Origin: Sinorhizobium arboris LMG 14919
GTDB taxonomy: Bacteria; Pseudomonadota; Alphaproteobacteria; Rhizobiales; Rhizobiaceae
Length of the DNA: 64,000 bases
Direction of reading: 5' to 3'
Assembly: GCF_000427465.1 (NCBI RefSeq)
Contig: NZ_ATYB01000008.1
Coordinates: 1,054,001 to 1,118,000, forward strand
The notes under the pieces are model-generated. The model ran no database searches and was not told the origin of the DNA. It saw only the letters and a list, made by a program, of their open reading frames with translations. Numbering within the stretch: the stretch's first letter is position 1; the number at the start of each line of letters is the position of its first letter. Below, in pieces: positions 51,770 to 61,263 of this stretch. Both the position numbers and the translations under genes were made by a program.

Positions 51770-51794
51770 GGAACAAAGGCAGTCTGCACGAGTT
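51770..51794 (+). promoter_or_regulatory. EcfG-type promoter of the YghA-like SDR gene
   Basis: GGAAC-N16-AGTT on the plus strand, about 70 bases before the start; divergent from 51713-51737. Confidence 0.55.
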
Positions 51795-51864
51795 AGGGCC
51801 GCGTGCTCGCGCGGCAGCCCGGCACTGCCGAGGCCATTCCGCATGAAGCCTTGCGAAGGAGTTT

Positions 51865-52728
51865 GTGACGATGGAAGAATTTCCGCACCCTCCCTTTCCC
51901 CGCCAAACCCAGGAGATGCCCGGCACCACCGATCAGATGCAGCCGCTGCCGGACCACGGGGAAAACTCCTATCAGGGCTCCGGACGGCTGAAGGACAAGC
52001 GAGCCGTCATTACTGGCGGCGACAGCGGGATCGGCAGAGCCGTGGCGATCGCCTATGCGCGGGAGGGAGCGGACGTCCTCATCAGCTATCTGAGCGAGCA
52101 TGACGATGCCATGGCGACAAAGGCTCTGGTGGAGGAGGCCGGCCGCAAGGCGGTGCTCGCCGCAGGCGATATCCAGTCCTCCGACCATTGCCGGCGGATC
52201 GTCGAAACGGCGGTTCGTGACCTCGGCGGCATCGATATTCTGGTCAACAACGCGGCCCATCAGGCCTCGTTCAAGAACATCGAGGACATCAGCGACGAGG
52301 AATGGGAACTGACATTCCGCGTCAACATGCACGCCATGTTCTATTTGACCAAGGCCGCGGTGCCGCACATGAAAAAGGGCAGCGTCATCATCAACACCGC
52401 TTCCATCAATGCCGACGTTCCCAATCCGATCCTGCTCGCCTATGCGACGACCAAGGGGGCGATTCACAATTTCAGTGCCGGTCTGGCGCAGATGCTGGCC
52501 GATCGGGGGATAAGAGTGAATGTCGTGGCCCCCGGCCCGATCTGGACGCCGCTGATCCCCTCCACCTTGCCCGAGGATTCGGTCGCCAATTTCGGCAAAC
52601 AGGTGCCGATGAAGCGGCCGGGGCAGCCCGTGGAGCTCGCCTCCGCCTATGTCATGCTTGCAGATCCGATGTCGAGCTACGTATCGGGCGCAACAATCGC
52701 CGTGACCGGCGGCAAGCCTTTCCTCTGA
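51865..52728 (+). CDS. Short-chain dehydrogenase, YghA/general-stress type
   Basis: 287-aa SDR. A roughly 40-aa N-terminal extension (PDHGENSYQGSGRLKDKRAV) is typical of the YghA/YhdF stress-SDR group. The cofactor motif is TGGDSGIGRA and the active site has NTASIN with Y-x3-K in YATTKGA. GTG (51865) fits the spacing from AAGGAG better than the ATG two codons later. Likely an NADP-dependent reductase of aldehydes or ketones under stress. Confidence 0.88.
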   Translation: MTMEEFPHPPFPRQTQEMPGTTDQMQPLPDHGENSYQGSGRLKDKRAVITGGDSGIGRAVAIAYAREGADVLISYLSEHDDAMATKALVEEAGRKAVLAAGDIQSSDHCRRIVETAVRDLGGIDILVNNAAHQASFKNIEDISDEEWELTFRVNMHAMFYLTKAAVPHMKKGSVIINTASINADVPNPILLAYATTKGAIHNFSAGLAQMLADRGIRVNVVAPGPIWTPLIPSTLPEDSVANFGKQVPMKRPGQPVELASAYVMLADPMSSYVSGATIAVTGGKPFL

Positions 52729-53098
52729 GGGCGGCGCGTCCACTCCATAGCAGCCGCCTTCGAGATCAGGATGCCGAGGGTGTCGGCCACCACTGCCCGG
52801 TCCGATAGCGCCTTCCTCACCATCCTTAATAGCGGCATGCAGGCTCAGGCCGCCAGGCTCGCGGCTCGAGAGCCGGGCTATGAAGGCGGCGAGGATCGAA
52901 GGAGGAGCCGCCGCCGCGCAATAATCCTCCCCCGGGGCAACACAGCCCACCATTCGTGAATTTCATTCACAGGCATTGCGACTGGCGAGGTGCTTATCGC
53001 AGCCGCCCGACGGCAGCATATTGCACTGCGAAACGTCAACCTTCGCCAACATCTGTAATCCCGCTTCGCTTGCGAATGCGGGCGGAAAGGACTTTGCC
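52729..53098. other. Intergenic region before the MFS gene
   Basis: No convincing gene. It holds a perfect inverted repeat GTGAAT-TTC-ATTCAC (52956-52970) about 130 bases before the MFS start, which could be an operator for a transporter repressor. The rest shows no clear structure. Confidence 0.5.
52956..52970. promoter_or_regulatory. Palindrome GTGAAT-TTC-ATTCAC, candidate operator
   Basis: A perfect 6-bp inverted repeat upstream of the MFS exporter gene. No regulator gene is adjacent in the window. Confidence 0.4.
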
Positions 53099-54292
53099 AT
53101 GCCTTTGGCCATCTTCGCGTTAACGATCGCGGCTTATGCGATCGGAACCACCGAGTTTGTGATTGTCGGTCTCCTGCCGACGGTCGCCACCGACCTCGCA
53201 ATCACCCTGCCGCTTGCCGGACTCATCGTCAGCGTCTACGCGCTCGGCGTCACTTTCGGCGCCCCGATCCTGACGGCGCTGACCGGACGGATCGAACGTA
53301 AGCCCCTGCTTCTCGGCCTGATGGCGCTCTTCATCGGCGGCAACACGATGGCGGCACTGTCGCCGAGCTATGAAGTGCTGCTCGTCGCGCGCGTGCTTTC
53401 GGCCTTCGCCCATGGGGTCTTCTTCTCGGTCGGCTCGACAATCGCCGCCGATCTCGTGCCGGAGGACCGCCGCGCTTCCGCGATCGCCATGATGTTCATG
53501 GGACTTACGGTTGCGCTCGTCACCGGCGTGCCGATCGGCACCCATATCGGCCAGGTCTTCGGCTGGCGGGCGACCTTCTGGGGCGTCGCTGCACTCGGTG
53601 TCGTCGCCTGTGCCGGTATTGCCGCCCTGCTCCCGGGCACGCTCCGCAAGGCTGCCCCGGCGACCGTTCTCGATCAGCTGCGGGTGCTCGGCTCCGGCCG
53701 GCTGCTGATCGTCTTCGCCATGACTGCCCTCGGCTATGGCGGCACCTTTGTCGCCTTCACCTTCCTGGCACCGATCCTGCAGGAGGTCACCGGCTTTTCC
53801 GAACAGAGCGTCAGTCTCATCCTCGTGCTCTATGGCGTCGCCATCGCCATCGGCAACATCGCCGGCGGACGGATCGCCAACGCCGACCCTGTGAAGGCAC
53901 TCGTCGGCCTCTTCCTCCTGCAGGCGCTCGTGCTGGTGATCTTTTCCTTCACCGCCGTCTCGCCGGCCCTGACGCTCGTGACGCTTGGCGCGCTCGGCTT
54001 CCTCTCTTTCGCCAATGTGCCGGGCCTGCAGCTCTACGTGGTGCAGCTCGCCAAGGAGCACCGCCCCGGTGCCGTCGACGTCGCCTCGGCGCTTAACATC
54101 GCCGCCTTCAACCTCGGCATCGCGCTCGGCGCCTGGCTCGGCGGCACGGTGGTCGCTTCACCGCTCGGGCTCGCCGCCACCCCCTGGGTCGGCGCCATCC
54201 TCGTTTCGGGCGCGCTGCTGCTCACGCTCTGGAGCGGCGTGCTCGACCGGCGCGGGTCGGCATCCGGCGAGCCGGCAACCGCCGCAAACTAG
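53099..54292 (+). CDS. MFS efflux transporter (DHA1/AraJ-like)
   Basis: 397-aa inner-membrane protein with 12 hydrophobic segments. It starts with [17 protein letters not shown], a hallmark of the AraJ/YdhP drug-and-sugar exporter group, and has the loop-2/3 motif [11 protein letters not shown]. The ATG follows GGAAAGGACTTTGCC. It probably exports sugars or small drugs; the substrate is unknown. It is not linked to a recognisable regulator. Confidence 0.9.
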   Translation: MPLAIFALTIAAYAIGTTEFVIVGLLPTVATDLAITLPLAGLIVSVYALGVTFGAPILTALTGRIERKPLLLGLMALFIGGNTMAALSPSYEVLLVARVLSAFAHGVFFSVGSTIAADLVPEDRRASAIAMMFMGLTVALVTGVPIGTHIGQVFGWRATFWGVAALGVVACAGIAALLPGTLRKAAPATVLDQLRVLGSGRLLIVFAMTALGYGGTFVAFTFLAPILQEVTGFSEQSVSLILVLYGVAIAIGNIAGGRIANADPVKALVGLFLLQALVLVIFSFTAVSPALTLVTLGALGFLSFANVPGLQLYVVQLAKEHRPGAVDVASALNIAAFNLGIALGAWLGGTVVASPLGLAATPWVGAILVSGALLLTLWSGVLDRRGSASGEPATAAN

Positions 54293-54510
54293 GCCTTTCG
54301 GGAGAGCAGCGCTGCCGCTTGCATGCGGCAGCGCACAATTGGTCGTTGCGTTGCTCGCAGCCAGTCCGTATAAAGCCGGAACTCACCCCGGACCCGGTGA
54401 AACCCCGGGTGGCTCTTCTGGCCGCCGATCCGCCAGACAACGCAACAGCATCAAACCATGACGAGCCGGTCCTCACGCCGGCCTGGTGCGCTACTCTTGC
54501 GAAGAAAATC

Positions 54511-55998
54511 ATGAAACTGACACTTGCCAGCTATAAACGCGAATGGTTCTCCAACATCCGCGGCGACGTCCTTTCAGGCATCGTCGTGGCGCTTGCACTG
54601 ATCCCGGAGGCGATCGGCTTCTCGGTTATTGCCGGCGTCGATCCGAAGGTCGGCCTCTTCGCCTCGTTCGCCATCGCCTGCGTTTCCGCCTTCGCCGGCG
54701 GCCGCCCTGGGATGATCTCGGCGGCGACCGCCGCCACCGCCGTCCTGATGGTCACTCTCGTCAAGGAGCACGGGCTCGAATATCTCTTTGCAGCCACTCT
54801 GCTGATGGGGCTCATCCAGATCGCCGCAGGCTTCCTGAAGCTCGGGCGGGTGATGCGCTTCGTCTCGCGCTCGGTGATCACGGGCTTCGTCAATGCGCTC
54901 GCAATCCTGATATTCATGGCGCAGCTTCCCGAACTCATCGGCGTGCCGCACGTGACCTATGTGATGATTGCGGCGGGACTAGCGATCATCTACCTCTTTC
55001 CATATGTCACCAGAGCGGTTCCATCGCCACTCGTCGCGATTGCCTTCCTGACCGGGGTCGCCTTCTGGACCGGCATGGACATCCGCACGGTCGGCGATCT
55101 CGGCGAGCTGCCGTCAAGCCTGCCGATCTTCGCCCTGCCGCAGGTGCCGCTTACCTTCGAGACGCTGCAGATCATCTTCCCCTATTCGGTGGCGCTTGCC
55201 GCCGTCGGCCTGCTCGAGTCCCTTCTGACCGCTCAGATCGTCGACGACATGACGGACACGACAAGCAACAAGAGCCAGGAATGCATCGGCCAGGGCGCCA
55301 GCAACATCGCCTCCGGCCTTATCGGCGGGATGGGCGGCTGCGCCATGATCGGCCAGTCGGTGATCAACGTGACCTCCGGCGGACGCGGGCGTCTCTCGAC
55401 CTTCGTCGCCGGCGCCTTCCTTCTCTTCCTTATCCTTGTCCTCGACGATCTCGTGCGCATCATCCCGATGGCTGCACTAGTGGCCGTCATGATCATGGTG
55501 TCGGTCGGCACCTTCTCCTGGCGTTCCATCCTCGACCTGCGCCGCAATCCCCTGCCCTCGTCCGTTGTCATGCTGGCGACCGTCGTCACCACCGTCGGAA
55601 CCCACGATCTCGCAAAAGGCGTTCTGGTCGGGGTGCTCCTGTCCGGAGTGTTCTTCGCCGGCAAGGTCGCCCGGCTCTTTCATGTCCGCTCCATCCTGGA
55701 CGAGGGCGGCAAGCTGCGCACCTATCATGTCGACGGACAGATCTTCTTCGCGTCGACCGAGGGTTTCATCGGCGCCTTCGACTTCGCCGAGCCGCTGGAG
55801 AAGGTCGTCATCGACGTCAGCGAGGCGCATCTGTGGGACATCACCGCAGTCGGCGCTCTCGACAAGGTGGTGCTGAAGTATCGCCGCCACGGCGTGGCGG
55901 TCGACGTCATCGGCCTCAACGAGGCAAGCGCTCACATGCTCGACCGCTTCGCCGTGCACGACAAGAGTGATGGCGGGGCGCTTGCGGCAATGCATTGA
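54511..55998 (+). CDS. SulP-family anion transporter (with C-terminal STAS domain)
   Basis: 495-aa inner-membrane transporter. About ten to twelve hydrophobic segments (residues 20-380) include the SulP motif [24 protein letters not shown] segment. The STAS domain is at about 400-490 ([31 protein letters not shown]). The ATG lies in the frame after a long open N-terminal stretch that does not look like family sequence and has a weak RBS, so the start is less sure. Substrate could be sulfate, bicarbonate or another anion. Confidence 0.88.
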   Translation: MKLTLASYKREWFSNIRGDVLSGIVVALALIPEAIGFSVIAGVDPKVGLFASFAIACVSAFAGGRPGMISAATAATAVLMVTLVKEHGLEYLFAATLLMGLIQIAAGFLKLGRVMRFVSRSVITGFVNALAILIFMAQLPELIGVPHVTYVMIAAGLAIIYLFPYVTRAVPSPLVAIAFLTGVAFWTGMDIRTVGDLGELPSSLPIFALPQVPLTFETLQIIFPYSVALAAVGLLESLLTAQIVDDMTDTTSNKSQECIGQGASNIASGLIGGMGGCAMIGQSVINVTSGGRGRLSTFVAGAFLLFLILVLDDLVRIIPMAALVAVMIMVSVGTFSWRSILDLRRNPLPSSVVMLATVVTTVGTHDLAKGVLVGVLLSGVFFAGKVARLFHVRSILDEGGKLRTYHVDGQIFFASTEGFIGAFDFAEPLEKVVIDVSEAHLWDITAVGALDKVVLKYRRHGVAVDVIGLNEASAHMLDRFAVHDKSDGGALAAMH

Positions 55999-56053
55999 CT
56001 CCGGCAGATGGAGCGGGATGCGATGCCTCCCGCTTCTTGGCGCCGCGTGCACC

Positions 56054-56263
56054 TCACTCGTCGATCCGGAAACCCACCTTCATCACCACCTGGTAATGCG
56101 CGACCTTGCCGTTCACGATCTGGCCGCGAATTTCATCCACTTCGAACCAGTCGAGATTACGGGTGGTTTTCGAAGCGCGGGAAATCGCCCCGTCGATGGC
56201 CTCGGTTATCGAATTCGGCGAACTGCCGATCAGCTCGATCTTCTTATAGACGTGCTCGCTCAC
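56054..56263 (-). CDS. Dodecin (flavin-binding dodecameric protein)
   Basis: 69-aa protein matching the dodecin fold: HVYKKIELIGSSPNSITEAI, ISRASKTTRNLDWFEVDEIR with the flavin-stacking Trp, and VAHYQVVMKVGFRID. The start is GTG behind AGGAGGAAATC. Dodecins store and protect riboflavin or FMN in the cytoplasm. It is convergent with the SulP gene. Confidence 0.93.
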   Translation of the reverse strand: MSEHVYKKIELIGSSPNSITEAIDGAISRASKTTRNLDWFEVDEIRGQIVNGKVAHYQVVMKVGFRIDE

Positions 56264-56524
56264 GATTTCCTCCTGAAGGATTACGGTTGATCCCAGGCTC
56301 GCCGAGCCTCCTTGCGGGGCGCGGCAAGGGATGACAGCGCGATCGCCGCCAGGGACAATCATGCCCCTGTTGAGCGCGAACCGCCAGCCATCGGGCGAAT
56401 TCGGCCTGCCTTGCGCTAGTCGGCCGGCTGCCATCGGGATCAAAATGCTCTATTCTGTGCCCTGGCCAAGTCCAACGCGACGTCCCCGTCAGGGATGCGC
56501 GAACGGGCCAGGAAGGAGGCCGCG

Positions 56525-57103
56525 ATGCTGCCTACCCGACGTTCCCTGCTTGCCGCGTTTCTGGCCGTGCCCGCCCTGCCCGTCGCCAATCGGGCCGAGG
56601 GTCAGGAACCGACATTGCCGCTTACACCCGCTTGCGGCGACGATGAGGACCTGACCCCCGCACTGACGGCAGGCCCGTTCTACAAGCCCGACGCACCTCT
56701 CAGGCACGAGCTTTCCGGCGACGCCCCGAACGGAAAACGCATCACCATCGCCGGCTACGTGCTCGACGGCAATTGCCGGCCGGTCGCCGATAGCCTTGTC
56801 GAAATCTGGCATGCGGACGACACGGGCGCTTACGATACGCGCGGCTACAGGCTGCGGGGCCATCAGATGACGGACAAGCGCGGACGCTGGTGGTTCGGCA
56901 CCATCGTCCCGGCGCTCTATCCGGGGCGCACCCGGCACTATCACTTCCGGGTGCGCCGTCCCGGTGCCGCGGTCCTGACGACGCAGCTCTTCTTTCCCAA
57001 CGAACCTCAGAACGACCGCGACCGCCTCTATTCGCCTTCGCTGCTGCTTGACATCCGCGACACGGAAGACGGCAAGTTCGGGCGGTTCGATTTTGTCGTG
57101 TGA
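56525..57103 (+). CDS. Intradiol ring-cleavage dioxygenase-like protein with Tat signal
   Basis: 192-aa protein. A twin-arginine signal (TRRSLLAAFLAVPALPVA) precedes a catalytic-type domain resembling protocatechuate 3,4-dioxygenase: GPFYKPDAP (first Tyr ligand region), LVEIWHADDTGAY, and RTRHYHFRV (Tyr/His ligands). Exported dioxygenase-like proteins of this type exist but their substrates are mostly unknown; an aromatic or catechol-like compound is possible. The ATG follows AAGGAGGCCGCG. Confidence 0.85.
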   Translation: MLPTRRSLLAAFLAVPALPVANRAEGQEPTLPLTPACGDDEDLTPALTAGPFYKPDAPLRHELSGDAPNGKRITIAGYVLDGNCRPVADSLVEIWHADDTGAYDTRGYRLRGHQMTDKRGRWWFGTIVPALYPGRTRHYHFRVRRPGAAVLTTQLFFPNEPQNDRDRLYSPSLLLDIRDTEDGKFGRFDFVV

Positions 57104-57204
57104 CGCGCTCGCGGAGGTGTCGGCACCGGATGAACCGCCGGGCGCTTCGCCGACATCGAAACAGATGGCCCTGGTAGAATTCGGCCGGAGACGAGGACGA
57201 ATTG

Positions 57205-57651
57205 ATGAAACAGAGACTTTTGGCGCAGGACGCAAGCGAACGCACCTTCATTCTGGTGCTCGAGGAGGGCGACGAAGCGTTTTCCGCGATTTCGGCCTTC
57301 GCAGCGCAGAAGGACATCGCGGGCGCGTCGGTGTCGGCGATCGGCGCCTTCAGCCGTGCCACGGTAGGCTTCTTCAGTATCGAAGCCAGAAATTACAGGA
57401 AGATCCCCGTAGCGGAACAGTCGGAGGTCCTGAGCGCGATCGGCGACATTGCACGCGACGAAGCCGGCGAACCCAGCTTGCATATGCATGCGGTTCTGGG
57501 CCTGGAAGACGGGTCGACCCGTGGCGGACACCTTCTCGAGGGTTACGTCCGTCCGACCCTGGAGGTCATCATCCGCGAAAGCCCAACCGAACTGCGCCGG
57601 CGCAAGCGGCCGGAACTCGGGATAGCGCTTATCGATCTCGACGCGGAATGA
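57205..57651 (+). CDS. PCC/DUF296-domain (AT-hook-partner-like) protein
   Basis: 148-aa cytoplasmic protein of the PPC/DUF296 family. Its core pattern is FILVLEEGDEAFSAISAFA, SVSAIGAFSRATVGFF, SLHMHAVLGLEDGSTRGGHL and a final VIIRESP strand. Plant relatives are DNA-binding and bacterial ones form trimers, with function unknown. The ATG six bases after GAGGA was used. It has no EcfG-type promoter of its own in view. Confidence 0.88.
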   Translation: MKQRLLAQDASERTFILVLEEGDEAFSAISAFAAQKDIAGASVSAIGAFSRATVGFFSIEARNYRKIPVAEQSEVLSAIGDIARDEAGEPSLHMHAVLGLEDGSTRGGHLLEGYVRPTLEVIIRESPTELRRRKRPELGIALIDLDAE

Positions 57652-57653
57652 GC

Positions 57654-57839
57654 TCAGCTCTTCGCGCTGGAATTCGGGTTGCGCTTGTCTTTCCTGCTGA
57701 CGTCGCCTTTTGCCGCTTTGGTGCCGCCGCCCCATTCCTGCGCCTTGCGAGACTCATCTCCGCCGACCTTACCAGGCTGGTTCTTCTTGGCGGTGCCGCT
57801 TTCCCCCTTGGTCTTGGCACGATCCGATTTACTTTCCAT
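57654..57839 (-). CDS. Hydrophilic Lys/Gly-rich micro-protein (61 aa)
   Basis: Disordered basic protein (MESKSDRAKTKGESGTAKKN; KAAKGDVSRKDKRNPNSSAK) with no hydrophobic segment. The start is the ATG six bases after GGAG; a second ATG four codons upstream is possible. Its composition matches the other micro-proteins of the stress island. It is convergent with the DUF296 gene, two bases apart. Confidence 0.62.
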   Translation of the reverse strand: MESKSDRAKTKGESGTAKKNQPGKVGGDESRKAQEWGGGTKAAKGDVSRKDKRNPNSSAKS

Positions 57840-57999
57840 CTTGGGCTCCATCCGTCATTTCTGGCCGCGCAGGCCGAAGAAACCGAAACTGAGCGCTCGC
57901 CCGTTACGGTATCGTCACGGGCGGCGGGCGTTGCGACCAGCGGCGCGTTCCTCCCGCGGAGTCATCGTCTTCGGGAGGAAGGGCTCGCCAGTGGGCCAG

Positions 58000-58398
58000 T
58001 CACCAGGCCCGCCAGCCGCTTGACCAGTAACGGCCCTTCAGGTCGCCCAGCCGGTCCTCGATGTCGGCGATCAGGTCCTCGATGCGCGAGGAGCTTCGCG
58101 AATGCCAATAGGGACGGCTCGTACCCGCAAGGAGCAGCCCAAGAAGACCAATCACGGCGAGTGCCGTCCAGGCGGGATGTTCCCTTGCCATCTCCCCGGC
58201 CCTGCGGCCCGTATTCGCGATGGCCCTGCCGGAATAGATGCCGAGATCGGAAAGCCTTTCCGTCAGTACGTCGACCTGCTCGCGCAAGGACCTGACTTCT
58301 TCTTCGATGCTCGCCTGGTTCGGAACGCCGACCGAACCGCTCTTCGTATCGACGACCCCGCGCGGTATGGTGGAACCGAGTCGCTTTTCCTGTGCCAT
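58000..58398 (-). CDS. DUF883/ElaB-like membrane-associated protein
   Basis: 132-aa protein. A coiled-coil helix (about residues 30-55; EEEVRSLREQVDVLTERLSD) is followed by a GRRAGEMAREHP segment and a single C-terminal membrane segment (TALAVIGLLGLLLAG), as in the ElaB/YqjD group that tethers ribosomes or responds to stress in E. coli. A final amphipathic tail follows. Perfect EcfG-type promoter at 58451-58476. Confidence 0.75.
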   Translation of the reverse strand: MAQEKRLGSTIPRGVVDTKSGSVGVPNQASIEEEVRSLREQVDVLTERLSDLGIYSGRAIANTGRRAGEMAREHPAWTALAVIGLLGLLLAGTSRPYWHSRSSSRIEDLIADIEDRLGDLKGRYWSSGWRAW

Positions 58399-58450
58399 AT
58401 GCTCATTCCTCCGTATCTGGGCCCCAACTCATCAGAGATAGCAACGCGGA

Positions 58451-58476
58451 AACGGCGGGCGAGGGTCCGGAGTTCC
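58451..58476 (-). promoter_or_regulatory. EcfG-type promoter of the ElaB-like gene
   Basis: GGAAC-N17-CGTT on the minus strand, an exact match to the consensus, 52 bases before the ATG. Confidence 0.7.
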
Positions 58477-58621
58477 TTTAGCGGTTGAATTTGGATTCGA
58501 TGAACGCCGAACAGGCGGTCTGCGATCCATCCGCCTGCCGGCACCTCTCCCGGCAAGCGGAACGAAGACCCCGGCAGGCGGCTGAGAGTCAGCAGCGGAT
58601 TGTAGATGCTTTGGAAGGGCT

Positions 58622-59416
58622 CTAACTTCGCCCGCCATCTCCCGAAGGCCGCGCGCAGGTGAGGACGAAGCGGCGGTAGAAGAATGTCCTCAGCCTGTTT
58701 CTGAGATCGGCTTTCCTGCGCTGGGCAGCTGCGATCGGCCAATGGGAGCACAGCCGTATGTCTCGAAAGCCGGCTGCCCCGATCAAGGGGACGAGCCTCT
58801 TGGTGGTGAGGCCGTCGCCGAAGGGCAGACGCTCCATGATCTTCGCGTGGCGTTCGCTCATGGCTCCATCGTAATGCGGGTCATGCCCGATGAACCGCTC
58901 GAGGGCAGACACCGCAAGCGACGCCAGGCGGCCGAGCGGCGTCGGTTTCGACCAGTCTCCGTCGAAGACGAGCAGTCTGCCGCCCGGCTTCAGCAGGCGG
59001 AACCATTCGGCGAAAGCCTCCTCCGGTTCGGTCAGCGTCCAGACGAGGTGCCTGCAGACCACGGCATCATAGGCCCCGTCCGGCTCCATGGTGCGTTCCG
59101 CATCGGCGAGTATGAACCGAACCCGGTCGTTCCCGGCGTGCTTGCGTCGCGCGACGGCGAGCATGGCCTCGGAAAAGTCGAGCGCCGTCACCTCATGGCC
59201 GAGCGAAAGGAGCACGTTGGTGACCTCACCCGTCCCGCAGGCGAGTTCGAGAACCTTCATCGGTCGCGCGCCGAGCGCATGGCGCATTGCTGCCGCCCAG
59301 GCGTCGAGCTCCGGCCCCGGCGGTATGCGGTGGCCGAAGGCCAGGTCGAAGGTTTCCGACCGCTTCGACCAGTATTCGCGGATGTCTTCCTTCAGGTGGT
59401 GGTTGCGCATGTCCAT
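58622..59416 (-). CDS. SAM-dependent methyltransferase in a corrinoid-type ABC operon
   Basis: 264-aa class I methyltransferase with motif I VLELACGTGEVTN (about residues 66-78), the acidic ALDFSEAML (about 89) and motif VRFILADAE. It resembles UbiE/COQ5-type enzymes. It begins four bases after the ATPase stop, so it is the last gene of the operon under the cobalamin riboswitch. Its target (corrinoid, ligand or cell component) is unknown. The start could also be the ATG two codons later. Confidence 0.85.
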   Translation of the reverse strand: MDMRNHHLKEDIREYWSKRSETFDLAFGHRIPPGPELDAWAAAMRHALGARPMKVLELACGTGEVTNVLLSLGHEVTALDFSEAMLAVARRKHAGNDRVRFILADAERTMEPDGAYDAVVCRHLVWTLTEPEEAFAEWFRLLKPGGRLLVFDGDWSKPTPLGRLASLAVSALERFIGHDPHYDGAMSERHAKIMERLPFGDGLTTKRLVPLIGAAGFRDIRLCSHWPIAAAQRRKADLRNRLRTFFYRRFVLTCARPSGDGGRS

Positions 59417-59420
59417 GGGA

Positions 59421-60227
59421 TCAGGCCCCGACGGCGGCGATCGCGGCACGCGGGCGGGGCTGAGGGGGTCTTGCGCGGTACCGGATGGAGCAGCTTCCGT
59501 CGAAGTCCTGTTCGACCTCGACCTCGATTCCGAAGACCGCGCGGATGCGCTCCACCGTCAGCACCTCCAGCGGGCGCCCGAGCGCCACCAGCCGGCCGGC
59601 TTGCATCACTGCGATCCGGTCGCAGAACATCGCGGCGTGGTTGAGGTCGTGCAGCGCGGCGACCACCGTCAAGTCCTGGCGGCGAACAAGGTCCAGCAGA
59701 CTGATCTGATGGCCGATGTCGAGATGGTTGGTCGGCTCGTCGAGGAGCAGGATCTTCGATTGCTGCGCCAGCGCCCGCGCGATGTGCAGCCTCTGCCGCT
59801 CGCCGCCGGAGAGCGTGTGCCACAGGCGATCGGCGAGATGCGCCATATCGACATTTTGGAGAGCCGCGTCGACGATCGCGTCATCCTCCGGTGACCAGGG
59901 CGAAAGCGGCCCCAGATAGGGTGTGCGGCCGAGTTCGACCGCCTGACGCGCAGTGATCCGCTCTCCCGTCTCGGCCTGCTGCTCGACCAGAGCGAGCCGC
60001 TGCGCGACCGTGCGGCGTCCGAGCGTGCCGATCGGACAACCGTCCAGAAGCACCTCTCCCCTTTTCGGCTTGCGGATGCCTGATATGAGCGACATCAGGC
60101 TCGTCTTGCCGGAACCGTTCGGGCCGATGATGCCAAGAAACTCTCCCGTCTCGACCGTGAGGGAGACCTCCTTAAGAATTTCGGCCCCACCGGCCGACCA
60201 TGAAACCTCGCAGGCCGAAAGCGTCAT
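59421..60227 (-). CDS. ABC transporter ATPase, corrinoid/siderophore type (BtuD/FecE-like)
   Basis: 268-aa ATPase. Walker A GPNGSGKTSLMSLI (about residue 37), signature LSGGERQRLHIARAL (about 145), Walker B ILLLDEPTNHLD, and D-loop with HDLNHAA switch His. It provides energy for the FecCD-type permease upstream, with which it overlaps by four bases (ATGA). The riboswitch suggests cobalamin or a related corrinoid as substrate. Confidence 0.92.
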   Translation of the reverse strand: MTLSACEVSWSAGGAEILKEVSLTVETGEFLGIIGPNGSGKTSLMSLISGIRKPKRGEVLLDGCPIGTLGRRTVAQRLALVEQQAETGERITARQAVELGRTPYLGPLSPWSPEDDAIVDAALQNVDMAHLADRLWHTLSGGERQRLHIARALAQQSKILLLDEPTNHLDIGHQISLLDLVRRQDLTVVAALHDLNHAAMFCDRIAVMQAGRLVALGRPLEVLTVERIRAVFGIEVEVEQDFDGSCSIRYRARPPQPRPRAAIAAVGA

Positions 60228-61258
60228 GCGCGGCCCCTCCTTTGTCCAAGTATAATCGCGAAGGCCGGAGCGCCGACGAGTGCAGTGATCACGCCGATCG
60301 GCAGGACCTGGCCGGGGATGAGTATGCGCGACAGGATGTCCGCGACGATCATGAACACGGCGCCGATGAGCGCCGCTGCCGGCAGCAGGACACCGTGGCG
60401 GACCCCGACGAGCATGCGGGCCGCATGGGGAATGACGAGGCCGACGAAACCGATCGACCCGACGATGGAGACCATGACCGCCGTCATCATCGCCGAGACG
60501 CCGACGAGCGCGAAGTAGGTCCGCCTGACCGAGATGCCGAGAGATGCGGCCGATTCCGAACCGAAGGTGAAAGCGTCGAGCGGACGGGCATGCCAGAGAC
60601 ACACGAGGAGACCGAGGAGCGTCACTGGTATGGCGAGCCAGGCATCCGGCCAGCGCACGCCGGAAAGGTTGCCCAGCAGCCAGAACATGATGCCGCGCGC
60701 CTGTTCGGCCGTCGCCGCCTTGGTGACGATGAAGGAGGTCAGGGCGTTGAAAAGCTGCGACCCCGCCACACCCGCAAGAATGATCGCCGAGGTGCCGCGG
60801 CCGGCCTTCACCGCGAGCAGGCTGACCAGGATGAAAGCGACCAGCGCGCCGATGAAGGCGCCCAGCGGCAGCGTCAGCAGGCCGGCGCCCGCACCGAGGA
60901 TGGCGACGCTGACCGCGCCTGTCGAGGCTCCCGCGGAGATGCCGAGAATGTAGGGATCGGCCAGCGGATTGCGCAATAAAGATTGCAGGACGGCGCCGGA
61001 GAGCGCGAGCGCCGCCCCGCAGGAAGCGGCCACGACTGCCCGGCTCAGCCGGTAGCTCCAGATGATGCCCTCGTCGATCCGCTCCAGAGGATAGCCGGCA
61101 TTCCACAGCCGGTTCGCGACCGTCTGCGCAACGGTCTTGAAGGGGATCGCCGTTTCGCCGATCGCAGCGCCCATCCAGAGCGCCGCAATCAGAATGACGA
61201 GCGCGGCAAGAGCCGCACCCAAGCGCCCGGTTCCCCTGCGCCCGGCCAAGGTCAGCAT
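60224..61258 (-). CDS. FecCD-family permease (BtuC/FecC-like)
   Basis: 344-aa inner-membrane permease with about ten membrane segments. Family motifs: RLSRAVVAASCGAALALSGAVLQ, NPLADPYILGISAGAS, and VGLVIPHAARMLVG. It starts five bases after the binding-protein stop. It forms the pore for the corrinoid-type importer. Confidence 0.93.
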   Translation of the reverse strand: MLTLAGRRGTGRLGAALAALVILIAALWMGAAIGETAIPFKTVAQTVANRLWNAGYPLERIDEGIIWSYRLSRAVVAASCGAALALSGAVLQSLLRNPLADPYILGISAGASTGAVSVAILGAGAGLLTLPLGAFIGALVAFILVSLLAVKAGRGTSAIILAGVAGSQLFNALTSFIVTKAATAEQARGIMFWLLGNLSGVRWPDAWLAIPVTLLGLLVCLWHARPLDAFTFGSESAASLGISVRRTYFALVGVSAMMTAVMVSIVGSIGFVGLVIPHAARMLVGVRHGVLLPAAALIGAVFMIVADILSRILIPGQVLPIGVITALVGAPAFAIILGQRRGRA

Positions 61259-61263
61259 GCGGC

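Noticed and set aside
51793..52953. Open frame of about 386 codons antisense to the YghA-like SDR
   Set aside because: The SDR on the other strand has full family motifs and an RBS. The antisense frame is a by-product of GC-rich codon use.
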